From Polaribacter sp. KT25b (GTDB lineage Bacteria; Bacteroidota; Bacteroidia; Flavobacteriales; Flavobacteriaceae): a stretch of 64,000 bases of DNA. The notes below the pieces were generated by a model. That model was not told the origin of the DNA, did no database searches, and worked only from the letters and a program-made list of their open reading frames with translations. The position numbers and the translations under genes are program-made. This document shows, in pieces, positions 7,740-15,649 of this stretch; the first letter of the stretch is position 1, and every line of letters begins with the position of its first letter. The DNA lies in assembly GCF_900105145.1 (NCBI RefSeq), contig NZ_LT629752.1, positions 1,708,001 to 1,772,000 of the forward strand, read 5' to 3'.

Positions 7740-8549
7740 TTATTTTCTAAAGTCTGATAAAACAAGTTCGAAATTTTTCTTTGCTAATAGAATTTTCTCC
7801 TTTGTTTCTAAACTTTCTTTTAGTTCAGGTTTTACGCTTTCGAGTATTGTTTCAAATTCAAGTTCCAAATATTGTTTAAATCCCATTGAAAATAATTGGG
7901 ATTGAAGAGATTGACAATGAATTTTCATTCGTTCAATATCTATTTTGAAAATTTCTTTTTCAATTTCAATCTTTTTGTTTCTATCAGAGTGTTTGAAATC
8001 AGGATGGATAGGTTCTTTTACAGGGAAACTATCTTTGTGTTTAACACAATTACAAATGTAACTAACCCTCTTTGTTATGTCGAATTGATAGTGTGATTTG
8101 TAAATGTCAATATTGTATTCTTTTTTACAATATTTCTCTAAAGTCAGTAAGTTATTTTCTTCTCTTAATTCCGCAAACAGAAAATTAGTCGCAGCAACTA
8201 AATCTTTTAGATAAGATTCATATTTATGAAATAATCCAACGTACCCAAGTCGGATTGTTTCATACAAATTGTCTTTTAAATCTTGCTTTGAGATGTTTAA
8301 TAAACTCTTGTATTTTGATTTTGAAATATGTGTCCAACTGTCAGCAATTGACCTGTTCGCTGCTGGAATGTAATAATTCAAAAATAGAGTCTGAAAAGAT
8401 TCCATTTCCGATGTAGATTTCACTATTAAATCAAAAAGTCTTTGTCCTTCTTCTGACTCTTGTAGTTTTTCAAAGTCATTAATTTTTGCAAAATTCACAG
8501 AAAGGTTATCAATTAGCAAGTCAATTGGATTTATCTGTCGTTTCTTCAT
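7740..8549 (-). CDS. Cassette-borne helical protein, possibly HEPN-like
   Basis: 269 residues, almost entirely helical and charged, without signal or membrane segments. Around residue 165 it has RVSYICNCVKHKDSFP, a pattern that recalls the conserved Arg/Asn...Lys-His segment of HEPN-type RNases and of MAE_28990-like proteins. That resemblance is inference from a short motif and may be fortuitous. The cassette is the best preserved of the array: TTTGCCTAAC (8552-8561) beyond the start is the exact complement of GTTAGGCAAA (7726-7735) beyond the stop, and both fit the integron consensus RYYYAAC/GTTRRRY. Confidence 0.65.
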   Translation of the reverse strand: MKKRQINPIDLLIDNLSVNFAKINDFEKLQESEEGQRLFDLIVKSTSEMESFQTLFLNYYIPAANRSIADSWTHISKSKYKSLLNISKQDLKDNLYETIRLGYVGLFHKYESYLKDLVAATNFLFAELREENNLLTLEKYCKKEYNIDIYKSHYQFDITKRVSYICNCVKHKDSFPVKEPIHPDFKHSDRNKKIEIEKEIFKIDIERMKIHCQSLQSQLFSMGFKQYLELEFETILESVKPELKESLETKEKILLAKKNFELVLSDFRK

Positions 8550-8551
8550 AT

Positions 8552-8687
8552 TTTGCCTAACTTAAGGCGTGTATGGAATGAAGCGTATAAGTGGGCGAGG
8601 ATTTTCCGTAGGAAAATACAAGCCAAAGACAAACAAAAAGATTTAGTAAAACCAAAACAGCTTTATTTTATAAACGCTGTTGTTAAC
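8552..8687 (-). repeat. attC-like site 9
   Basis: Left box GCCTAAC (8555-8561) is a perfect RYYYAAC core. Right box is GTTGTTAAC (8679-8687). Tip hairpin GATTTTCC-GTA-GGAAAAT. Arms GTATGGAATGAAGC and GCTTTATTTTATAAAC pair imperfectly. Confidence 0.75.
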
Positions 8688-8705
8688 TTTTAAAAACGGT
8701 AAAAA

Positions 8706-8846
8706 ATGAAAAAACTTTTAATTACAGAACCAGACTTTAAAGACAAGCCAATAGAATGGGTAAGTTGGAATATAAAAACAACAGGTAATAGTATGCAAAC
8801 CGCTCTTACTATATTAAGACAGAAGCAAATACTAAGTAGTTTTTAA
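8706..8846 (+). CDS. Small 46-residue ORF in the shortest cassette
   Basis: ATG at 8706 to TAA at 8846, on the opposite strand to all other cassette genes, and preceded by an A-rich leader. The product begins MKKLLITEPDFKDKP and ends QKQILSSF. It is the only open frame of any size between attC-like sites 9 and 10, whose facing boxes GTTGTTAAC and GTTTACAAC are near-complements, so this is a unit of about 170 bp. It may be a real small protein, a truncated gene or chance. No family is recognised. Confidence 0.4.
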   Translation: MKKLLITEPDFKDKPIEWVSWNIKTTGNSMQTALTILRQKQILSSF

Positions 8847-8849
8847 TTG

Positions 8850-8977
8850 TTTACAACGAAATTTATAAGGATAGTGCGTTTAAGTGAATGAGGAAATTCG
8901 CAAGAATTTAAGAAGTAACTTAATAAGCAATAGCCTTATAGTTAAACAAAAAGTAAGCATTATCTTTATAAGGTGTT
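8850..8977 (-). repeat. attC-like site 10, right-hand end of the array
   Basis: Left box GTTTACAAC near 8849-8857, right end GGTGTTC near 8972-8977. Arms AAATTTATAAGGATAGTGC and GCATTATCTTTATAAGG pair well, and the tip GAAATTC-GCAA-GAATTT is degenerate. It is the last site; no repeat or integrase gene follows on the right. Confidence 0.65.
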
Positions 8978-9091
8978 CTTTAAAGTAAAATGAGAAAAGG
9001 GCGTTGCGTAGCAAAATGCACAATATTTGAGCGCAATATATTGAAATTACAAAATAAATAAAAATATTTGTATTTTTTCGATGAATGGTAA

Positions 9092-9121
9092 TTGATAATA
9101 CATATATATGTTGTATATTTG
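9092..9121 (+). promoter_or_regulatory. Bacteroidetes-type promoter for the ART-like gene
   Basis: TTG at 9092-9094 and TATATTTG at 9114-9121 match the -33 TTG and -7 TAnnTTTG elements of Bacteroidetes primary sigma promoters at the usual spacing (19 bp between the two TTG/TA edges). The start codon follows 29 bp later. Confidence 0.6.
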
Positions 9122-9150
9122 TATAAGAAATAAAGATAAAAACAAATATT

Positions 9151-9489
9151 ATGAAACTATATCACGGAAGCTATACTGAAATTGAAAAAGTAAATAAAAA
9201 TACAGGAATGTATTTTACTAATGATATTGAAATTGCTAGAGATTATGCTTTAGGTTTAGATGATTGTGGTAATTACAACGAAGAAACATTTATTTATGAA
9301 ATTGAAATTCCTGAAAATTCTAATATTATTTTAATGGATGATTGGATGGATTTTGATTCTATTGGATATGTTGATTATAAAAACGCCCCTGAATTTGCAT
9401 CTGCAGAAGAAATGGAAGGATATTTTTTTGTTAAAAATCCAGAAAACTTTATTTTTAAATTAATTGAAAATTTTAAAAACGAATTATAA
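9151..9489 (+). CDS. ADP-ribosyltransferase-fold protein (DUF3990-like)
   Basis: 112 residues. The opening MKLYHGSYTEIEKV, then GMYFTNDIEIARDYAL, is the pattern of DUF3990 and related ADP-ribosyltransferase-fold proteins: YHGS near the N-terminus, then a G-x-YFT stretch and A-x-x-YA. Several members of these families act as toxins that modify a target with NAD. The rest contains FIYEIEIPENSNI and a C-terminal helix. It overlaps the next gene by one base (TAATG), so the two are translated together and the partner may be an antitoxin or cofactor. Toxin activity is inference. Confidence 0.6.
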   Translation: MKLYHGSYTEIEKVNKNTGMYFTNDIEIARDYALGLDDCGNYNEETFIYEIEIPENSNIILMDDWMDFDSIGYVDYKNAPEFASAEEMEGYFFVKNPENFIFKLIENFKNEL

Positions 9490-9671
9490 TGGCATACATA
9501 TATCTAAACAAAGAAACAAACGAGGCTCGAATATTTGGAAGTATTACGAGCCTTTCAAATGTAACAGGAATAAAACCAGATAACTTATACACTACATTTA
9601 GTAGAAAAGGTTTAAAAGAGTTTGAAAATGATTTATATAGAATAATTAAGACAAAAATTGAACGTGCGTAA
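9489..9671 (+). CDS. Small protein coupled to the ART-like gene
   Basis: 60 residues, beginning MAYIYLNKETNEARIFGS and continuing with ITSLSNVTGIKPDNLYTTFSRKG. The central part looks like a short helix-turn-helix of the kind found in small phage and plasmid proteins that recognise DNA (a 'SLxxLxxxTGIxxxNLYxxFSRK' pattern). The start overlaps the stop of the upstream gene, which implies translational coupling. By position it could neutralise or assist the ADP-ribosyltransferase-like protein; that is inference. Confidence 0.6.
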   Translation: MAYIYLNKETNEARIFGSITSLSNVTGIKPDNLYTTFSRKGLKEFENDLYRIIKTKIERA

Positions 9672-10097
9672 ATTCCACAATATTGGCGCCCTTTTTTTAT
9701 TTTATTTTATAGAACTACTTATATAATTACTAAAACATCCCATACCACATTAAAAAGATGGGATAACAATACATTTTAGTTGTACTATTTATTTGTACAA
9801 TAAGCTGTTTTTACTTCAAGAAGCAAAGTAGTCACTTTTTATAAACTATAAAAGGAATTAACCAAATATTTATAGCAGTTTTATATCCTAAGAGCATATG
9901 GAAATCTTTGTATAAAATAACTCTGTATATGTATATAAAACCGTGTAGCTAGTGTACAAAAATAATAATAGCATATAAAGCAATAATCTTAAAAACAACA
10001 AGATAGGAGGCTTTTAAAAATAGGGTTAAAAATAAAATGACTATATTAGGAGACAATAAGCTCTATTTTAGAGATATAATAACTAAAATTAAATATT
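9672..10097. other. Intergenic region with a short inverted repeat
   Basis: 426 bp without a convincing gene. An inverted repeat TTGTAC-(8 bp)-GTACAA lies at about 9780-9799 and could be an operator or nothing. The rest is A/T-rich. Confidence 0.4.
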
Positions 10098-10349
10098 ATG
10101 AAAAAAGATGAAAACGATTATGTAATCTATGATGCCAGAATGATGGAAAATGAAAAGTTTCTTACAACTCAAGAAGCCACAGAGCATTTTAAAGTTAGTA
10201 GAAGTACATTATATAGATTAAGAAAAAAACTATTGATTCCTGTTTCTAAAATAGGCTCCAGACCAATTTATCCACTTTTACTATTAAATACAACATTTTC
10301 TAAAAGAGCAGTTCAAAGTATAATACAGCAAAAGCCTACAGATAAGTAA
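10098..10349 (+). CDS. Small helix-turn-helix protein (excisionase/MerR-like)
   Basis: 83 residues. Residues 20-62 (LTTQEATEHFKVSRSTLYRLRKK, given here in part) form a winged helix-turn-helix of the HTH_17/excisionase type that binds DNA. The tail, PVSKIGSRPIYPLLLLNTTFSK, is the wing region, with a longer end than usual. Such proteins control integrated elements or neighbouring genes. No integrase is nearby, so a role in excision is not supported. It is followed by a convergent DUF6266 gene. Confidence 0.65.
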   Translation: MKKDENDYVIYDARMMENEKFLTTQEATEHFKVSRSTLYRLRKKLLIPVSKIGSRPIYPLLLLNTTFSKRAVQSIIQQKPTDK

Positions 10350-10436
10350 GCATCACTTTTTTTAAACAAATTGCCACCCAAAACAAGCACATTTAAAAAA
10401 GCGTGTTAAACTATTGCATTTTTACAACATTTTACA

Positions 10437-11078
10437 TTATAATATTGTAACAGGTCCCAAATAAGTACTTGTTGCTGCAAAATTGGTGCCTGGCTTGTTA
10501 AAAGAAGCCCAAACTTCTACCTCAAAACTTGCCATATAGTTGGGTAAAGTTACTGTTGCTGTGGTAGCTTCTCTAGTAGCAACAGATAAATTGGTATAGT
10601 ACATATGTAAATCGGGTACATATATAACAATCATAAATGCATCGGTAGCGGTAGCTTTACCTTGTCCGCTATTATCTTGCCAACCAAAAGTTAGAGTTTG
10701 CCCCGCACCAGTTGCTATAGTACCACCATCAATACCTCTTAAATCGCCCTTGCTAATTAAAACTTTTTCATAGTCCATAACCATGCCCAGCGGTGTGCTT
10801 TTTACTGCGTTTTTAAGATGATAAGAAGTAGCAATATTAAAGCGAGATTTATCGCCTATCGTATTGCCAAAATACAAATTTAATACCTCTGTAATCGGAC
10901 TTAAAAAGCCTATAACAGTTTTAAATTTTGCGCGCTGTTGCTCTTGTTTTTCTGTAGGTGTATATTTACCACGCTGTGGTAAACTACGCATTACATTTTT
11001 ACCTCTCCATTTAGAGCCTACTACGTTTCCTACTTTGCCAGAAAATCCGCCAAGAATACCTTTTTCGAATGTTGCCAT
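10437..11078 (-). CDS. DUF6266 family protein
   Basis: 213 residues. The start MATFEKGILGGFSGKVGNVV is characteristic of DUF6266, a family known almost only from Bacteroidetes and without a known function. It is followed by KWRGKNVMRSLPQRGKYTPTEKQEQQRAKF and a C-terminal half with a fibronectin-like beta-strand pattern (LTFGWQDNSGQGKATATDAFMI, partly quoted). There is no signal peptide. The gene reads away from the 10-bp repeat array at 11145-11280, which sits 67-202 bp upstream of its start and could regulate it. Confidence 0.7.
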   Translation of the reverse strand: MATFEKGILGGFSGKVGNVVGSKWRGKNVMRSLPQRGKYTPTEKQEQQRAKFKTVIGFLSPITEVLNLYFGNTIGDKSRFNIATSYHLKNAVKSTPLGMVMDYEKVLISKGDLRGIDGGTIATGAGQTLTFGWQDNSGQGKATATDAFMIVIYVPDLHMYYTNLSVATREATTATVTLPNYMASFEVEVWASFNKPGTNFAATSTYLGPVTIL

Positions 11079-11144
11079 TATTTTATGATTTTTAAAATTA
11101 ATATACCACGAAACTAATAGTTAAAAAGCTTACAAACAAACCCT

Positions 11145-11280
11145 TGACACGTACTGACACAAATTGGTACAAAATAGTACAAATTGACTATTTTTGATAC
11201 ATTTTGATACATTTTGATACATTTTGATCTATTTTGATTCATTTTGACACAGTTTGACACAGTCTGACACAGATTGACAC
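11145..11280 (-). repeat. 14-copy array of 10-bp helically phased repeats
   Basis: Fourteen units TGACACNNNN, with drift to TGATACATTT in the middle, follow each other at exactly 10 bp with no slippage; cores lie at 11145, 11155, 11165 and so on to 11275. The spacing is close to one helical turn, so cores face the same side of DNA. This suits cooperative binding of a protein. A 7-copy array in the opposite orientation lies at 56952-57017. Confidence 0.85.
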
Positions 11281-11676
11281 TAAAACCGAGATTTATGGGG
11301 GTTTTGTTCGAGTCTTGTTCGGGGTTTCTTCGGGTAGGCTAGGGGTGTTTTTTTAAAAAATAGATACTTTACAGAAGAAAACTCGAAGCAGACACAATTA
11401 AGAGTTACAATGAAATTTCTTTACTTTTATCAGTATCCCAAAAAAAAACATCGATAAAATCATCTTATTAGTATATTTAAAAGCTTAAACAGTCGATATT
11501 GTAAATACAAGAAAGTAAATAGCTTTATATTTGTAATGCATAAATAAAATATTTATAAAATACTATTATGCGCTTCTAAAGTTCTTGTTTTGTGATACCT
11601 ATCTTTTATAAAATAGTAGTATATTCATACTTTTTTTATAAAAAAAATATATCAACCCCAAAAAAAAAGTTAGAAA
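11281..11676. other. Intergenic region with a motif shared with 56.9 kb
   Basis: Positions 11298-11321 are identical, as reverse complement, to 56911-56934; the core is TTTTGTTCGAGTCTTG. A run TTTTTTTAAAAAATAGATAC follows near 11350, matched by a similar T/A palindrome near 56870. The remaining ~300 bp before the TonB-dependent receptor gene are A/T-rich and hold no gene that I can see. Confidence 0.6.
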
Positions 11677-14058
11677 ATGAATTCATTTATAAAAAAGGCA
11701 TTATGCATGTTACTTGTTTTATATGCAGGTAGTTATCTAAAAGCACAGAATAATAGTACTAAAATTATTGGAGTACTAATAGAAGACGCTACATCTTTAG
11801 CCATACCGTATGCAACAGTAGTTCTACATGATAAAACATCAAAAAAAATTATAGTTGGCACAACATCTAACGATAAAGGAGCTTTTAGCATTACTACTAC
11901 TCATAACAATTTTTATTTAGAAATAAGTTTTATGGGGTTTAAAACAAAAACAATAACCACTTTTAATTTTATCAATAAAAAGGCAGATTTAGGCAATATA
12001 ATTTTAACTACAGATAAGCAAGCACTAGACGAAGTAGTAGTAACAGGCGAAGTTTCTAAGACCGTTTTTAAATTAGATAAACGTGTTTTTAATGTAGGTG
12101 CAGATATTAGTAGCACAGGCGCAAGTGCTTTAGAAGTGCTAAATAACGTACCTTCTGTAAATGTAAATATAGAAGGTGAAATTAGTTTAAGAGGTAGTAC
12201 TGGTGTACAAATATTAATTAATGGTAAACCATCTGTTTTAGCAGACGAATCTAGCAATGCACTGGGTACAATTACTGCAGATATGATAGAAAGTATAGAA
12301 GTAATTACAAATCCTTCTGCTAAATATGAAGCATCCGGAACAGCAGGAATTTTAAACATTATTCTAAAAAAAGAAGAAAAAAAAGGTTGGAACGGGGCTG
12401 TATCTTTAAATACCGGAACTCCAGATAATCATAGTATTGGCTTAAGTTTAAACCGAAGAACAGAAAGTTTTAATTTATTTGCACAATTAGGAGCAGGGTA
12501 TAGATCTATACCAAAAAAATCGGAAGCTATAAATACAGATTTGGTAAATAATGAAGTTATTTTTAGCAACGGAACAGAATCTAGAGACGAAACCTTTTAC
12601 AATCTTACTTTAGGTACAGATTATTATATAAATGATTTAAATGTAATTACTTTATCTGGTAATTTTGCCTATGAAGTGGAAGAGCAACCATCAGAAACTA
12701 ATTTTAGTTATTTTGATGCTACTAATAGTTTAATTTCTAGTTGGGTACGTAATGAAATTACCGATGCTACCAACCCTAAATATACATACGAATTAAATTA
12801 TAAAAAAGAATTTAAAAACAACGAAGAGCATACGTTATTGTTTAGTGCTTTAGGGCGTTTTTTTGGTAAAGACCAGTCATCAGAATTTACAAATACTACT
12901 ATTTCTGGTACCGATAGTAATAGCGAACAAGAAACTGAAACTAATTTTAAGCAAGCAAACTATACATTTAAGATAGATTATACAAATCCTATTTCTAATA
13001 TTTATACTTTAGAAACTGGTGCACAATATGTTATTAATGATGTTGGTAACGATTATGAGGTAAGAGATGTAAGCAATGGTGTTTTTGTTGTAGACGAAGA
13101 TTTAACCAACGATTTTGAATACAATCAAAAAGTATTAGGTGTCTATGTAACGGGGGCTTACGAAAAAGAAAAATGGGGTATAAAAGCAGGTCTAAGAGTA
13201 GAACATACCAACTTAACAACCCTTTTAACAAATACCAATGAAGCTAACGAGCAAAATTTTACTAATATTTTTCCAACATTACATTCATCCTACAAAGTAG
13301 CAGAAGATTTTTCGCTGCAAGCAGGATATTCTAAACGTATTTATAGACCCGGGTTAAGAGATTTAAATCCGTTTTTTAATATTAGAAATAACTTTAATAT
13401 TCGTGTTGGTAACCCAAATCTACAACCAGAATTTACAGATTCTTACGAGTTAACTAGTATCTATAAAATAGGAAAAGCTTCTTTAAGTTCTAGTTTTTAT
13501 CATCAATATACAACAGATATGGTGCAACAAGTTTCTACATATGTAGATAATGTAACCATATCTACTCCAGAAAATATTGGAACAGATTCGGCTTTTGGGT
13601 TTGAAACAAACGGTAAATACAGACCTAATAATTGGTTAACAATAACAGGTAATGTTAACTTTAATTATTTTGATAGAAAAGGTAGTTATGAAACACAAAT
13701 TTTTGATTTTTCTGGTAGTCAATGGTCTTCTAAATTAGGCTCTAAAATAGGATTGCCAGCAGATATTGATTTAGAATTAACTGGTAATTACCAATCGGGT
13801 TATAAAACGGTACAAGGTAGTATTACCGGGTTTGTTTTTTTAGATGTGGGTGTACGTAAAAAAATATTTAAAGGAAAAGCTATTGTAAATCTAGGAGTTA
13901 GAGATTTGTTCGAGTCTAGAAATTTTGAACAATTTGTGTCTCAAACTACTTTTGAAACTTACAGTTTTACACAACGTGGTCGTTTTGTAACTTTAGGTAT
14001 TAGCTACGGCTTTGGTAAAGGAGAAGCCATGACATACTCTGGTGGTAGAAGAAGATAA
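11677..14058 (+). CDS. TonB-dependent outer-membrane receptor
   Basis: 793 residues. A signal peptide (residues 1-23, ending YLKAQ) is followed by a carboxypeptidase-regulatory-like domain (about 28-105, with GFKTKTITTF), then ALDEVVVTGEVSK, which introduces the plug (about 115-235; NNVPSVNVNIEGEISLRG, INGKPS). The rest is a 22-strand type beta barrel of the OMP_b-brl_3 class ending in aromatic residues and a basic tail GGRRR. It lacks a SusD partner, so the ligand is unclear; relatives include siderophore, metal and peptide receptors. It stands alone, followed at once by repeat arrays. Confidence 0.88.
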   Translation: MNSFIKKALCMLLVLYAGSYLKAQNNSTKIIGVLIEDATSLAIPYATVVLHDKTSKKIIVGTTSNDKGAFSITTTHNNFYLEISFMGFKTKTITTFNFINKKADLGNIILTTDKQALDEVVVTGEVSKTVFKLDKRVFNVGADISSTGASALEVLNNVPSVNVNIEGEISLRGSTGVQILINGKPSVLADESSNALGTITADMIESIEVITNPSAKYEASGTAGILNIILKKEEKKGWNGAVSLNTGTPDNHSIGLSLNRRTESFNLFAQLGAGYRSIPKKSEAINTDLVNNEVIFSNGTESRDETFYNLTLGTDYYINDLNVITLSGNFAYEVEEQPSETNFSYFDATNSLISSWVRNEITDATNPKYTYELNYKKEFKNNEEHTLLFSALGRFFGKDQSSEFTNTTISGTDSNSEQETETNFKQANYTFKIDYTNPISNIYTLETGAQYVINDVGNDYEVRDVSNGVFVVDEDLTNDFEYNQKVLGVYVTGAYEKEKWGIKAGLRVEHTNLTTLLTNTNEANEQNFTNIFPTLHSSYKVAEDFSLQAGYSKRIYRPGLRDLNPFFNIRNNFNIRVGNPNLQPEFTDSYELTSIYKIGKASLSSSFYHQYTTDMVQQVSTYVDNVTISTPENIGTDSAFGFETNGKYRPNNWLTITGNVNFNYFDRKGSYETQIFDFSGSQWSSKLGSKIGLPADIDLELTGNYQSGYKTVQGSITGFVFLDVGVRKKIFKGKAIVNLGVRDLFESRNFEQFVSQTTFETYSFTQRGRFVTLGISYGFGKGEAMTYSGGRRR

Positions 14059-14094
14059 ATTGATTCTTTAGTATTATTTTTAGTACTTATTATC

Positions 14095-14504
14095 GGTCTT
14101 CGAGCGGAGTCGAGAAGCAAATTCAATATATGTTTAGATACAAAAAACCAAATAAGTTCTCGACTCCGCTCGAACACCTTGTTAACAAACGGTCTTCTAG
14201 CGAAGTCGAGAAGCAAATTCAATAGATATTCTAGATACAAAGAAACTAAATAAGTTCTCGATATCGCTCAAACACCCTGTTAACAAACGGTCTTCGAGCG
14301 GAGTCGAGAAGTTAAGTCAATACATGTTTAGATACAAAGAACCAAATAAGTTCTCGATTTCACTCAAACACCCTGTTAACAAACGGTCTTCTAGCAGAGT
14401 CGAGAAGCAAATTCAATAGATATTCTAGATTCAAAAAACCAAATAAGTTCTCGACTCCGCTCGAACACCCTGTTAAAAAATGGTCTTCGAGCGGAGTCGA
14501 GAAG
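14095..14504. repeat. Palindromic repeat array, family A (left of GIY-YIG gene)
   Basis: Arms of the type GGTCTTCGAGCGGAGTCGAG(AAG) start at 14095, 14193, 14289, 14385 and 14482, a period of 96-98 bp. Inverted arms TTCTCGACTCCGCTCGAACA(CC) lie between them. Arm-to-arm spacers are also repeated (CAAATTCAATAGATATTCTAG and TGTTAACAAA). Four copies plus one arm fill the interval between the receptor gene and the GIY-YIG gene. Each pair of arms could fold into a long hairpin. Confidence 0.9.
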
Positions 14505-14541
14505 TCTAAAATTAATAAATTTTCTTATCTTACAGAAAAAA

Positions 14542-14847
14542 ATGGCTGGATACGTATACATATTACAATGCTCCGATGGAACATATTACACTGGGAGTAC
14601 AAGAAATTTAGAAAAAAGATTAGCAGCTCACCAATCAAAAAAGGGAGCTAATTACACTAAAACCAGATTACCAGTAACAGTAGTTTTTCAAGAATTATTT
14701 TTAAATATAGCAGATGCTTTCTATTATGAAAAGAAAATTCAAAAATGGTCGCATGCTAAAAAGAAAGCTCTTATTAAAAACAATTGGAAACTCTTACCTA
14801 TACTTTCAGAATGCAAGAATGATACACACTTTAAAAATAAAGAATAA
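14542..14847 (+). CDS. GIY-YIG nuclease-domain protein, first copy
   Basis: 101 residues, a single GIY-YIG domain of the UPF0213/YhbQ class. Catalytic signature: GYVYIL (GIY equivalent) at residues 3-8, YYTGST (YIG equivalent) at 15-20, NLEKRL with the conserved Arg at about 26, and the metal-binding Glu in FYYEKKIQ near 63. The fold cleaves DNA; the target is unknown. It is framed on both sides by family A repeats: an arm ends 37 bp before the ATG and another begins 14 bp after the stop. This linkage, repeated by an unrelated copy at 61057 with different repeats, suggests the nuclease and repeats belong together. Confidence 0.85.
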   Translation: MAGYVYILQCSDGTYYTGSTRNLEKRLAAHQSKKGANYTKTRLPVTVVFQELFLNIADAFYYEKKIQKWSHAKKKALIKNNWKLLPILSECKNDTHFKNKE

Positions 14848-14850
14848 AGA

Positions 14851-15351
14851 AGTTTCATAAGTTCTCGACTCCGCTCGAACACCTTGTTAAAAAACAGTAC
14901 TCAAGAAAAGTATCAAAACTGTTCTTCGAGCGTATTCGAGAAGCATACCCAATAAACAATTTAAAGAAGTTTCATAAGTTCTCGACTTCGCTCGAACACC
15001 TTGTTAAAAAACAGTACTCAAGAAAAGTATCAAAACTGGTCTTCGAGCGTATTCGAGAAGCATAACCAATAAACAATTTAAAGAAGTTTCATAAGTTCTC
15101 GACATCGCTCGAACACCTTGTTAAAAAACAGTATTCAAGAAAAGTATCAAAACTGGTCTTCGGGCGTATTCGAGAAGCATAACCAATAAACAATTTAAAG
15201 AAGTTTCGTAAGTTCTCGACTCCGCTCGAACACCCTGTTAAAAAACAGTACCCAAGAAAAGTATCAAAACTGGTCTTCGGGCGTATTCGAGAAGCATAAC
15301 CAATAAACAATTTAAAGAAGTCTCATAAGTTCTCGACACCGCTCGAATACC
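14851..15351. repeat. 117-bp tandem array, family A (right of GIY-YIG gene)
   Basis: Four full copies and part of a fifth of a 117-bp unit; the marker AGTTTCATAA recurs at 14851, 14968, 15085, 15202 and 15319. Each unit holds one inverted arm (TTCTCGACNNCGCTCGAACA) and one direct arm (TTCTTCGAGCGTATTCGAGA). The period is a multiple of three, so open frames run through it by chance; the 222-bp frame on the minus strand here is such an artefact. Confidence 0.9.
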
Positions 15352-15410
15352 CTGTTAAAAAACGGTCTATAAAACCACCTTATTTATCAGATAAATTCCT
15401 TAAAACATCT

Positions 15411-15441
15411 ATTCCTTTATAAAAAAGAAAGGAATTCGTTT
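15411..15441. terminator. Hairpin, possible terminator
   Basis: ATTCCTTT-(9 bp)-AAAGGAAT followed by TCGTTTT. It closes the repeat region and stands before the histidine kinase operon. Confidence 0.45.
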
Positions 15442-15562
15442 TACCTTTGTTTTGATTTATAAGTTTAATAATACCTAAAAAGCATTAAATGCAGTATATA
15501 AATCGTTTGTTTTATGCTTTCTTTAAGTTAAATTTTGAAAACATAGCTAAGGTTATTCTTGA

Positions 15563-15570
15563 TAAATTTG
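15563..15570 (+). promoter_or_regulatory. Candidate -7 element of the LytS/LytR operon
   Basis: TAAATTTG matches the TAnnTTTG element. A good -33 TTG at the normal distance is not obvious. The kinase start is 80 bp downstream. Confidence 0.35.
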
Positions 15571-15649
15571 CCTTGATAAAGAAAAAATGAATCAATGTAT
15601 AAATACGACATTTAAAAACATATTAGGTATAAAATGATATTACAACAAT

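Noticed and set aside
71..8977. CRISPR array made of the regularly spaced repeats
   Set aside because: The repeats are ~130 bp, palindromic, and separated by whole genes; no cas genes are present.
8978..11100. Integron integrase or attI site at the right end of the cassette array
   Set aside because: None of the frames here (ART-like, small partner, HTH, DUF6266) has tyrosine-recombinase motifs.
15089..15310. Minus-strand 73-residue open frame with internal repeats
   Set aside because: It is the 117-bp tandem repeat read in a frame kept open because the period is a multiple of three.
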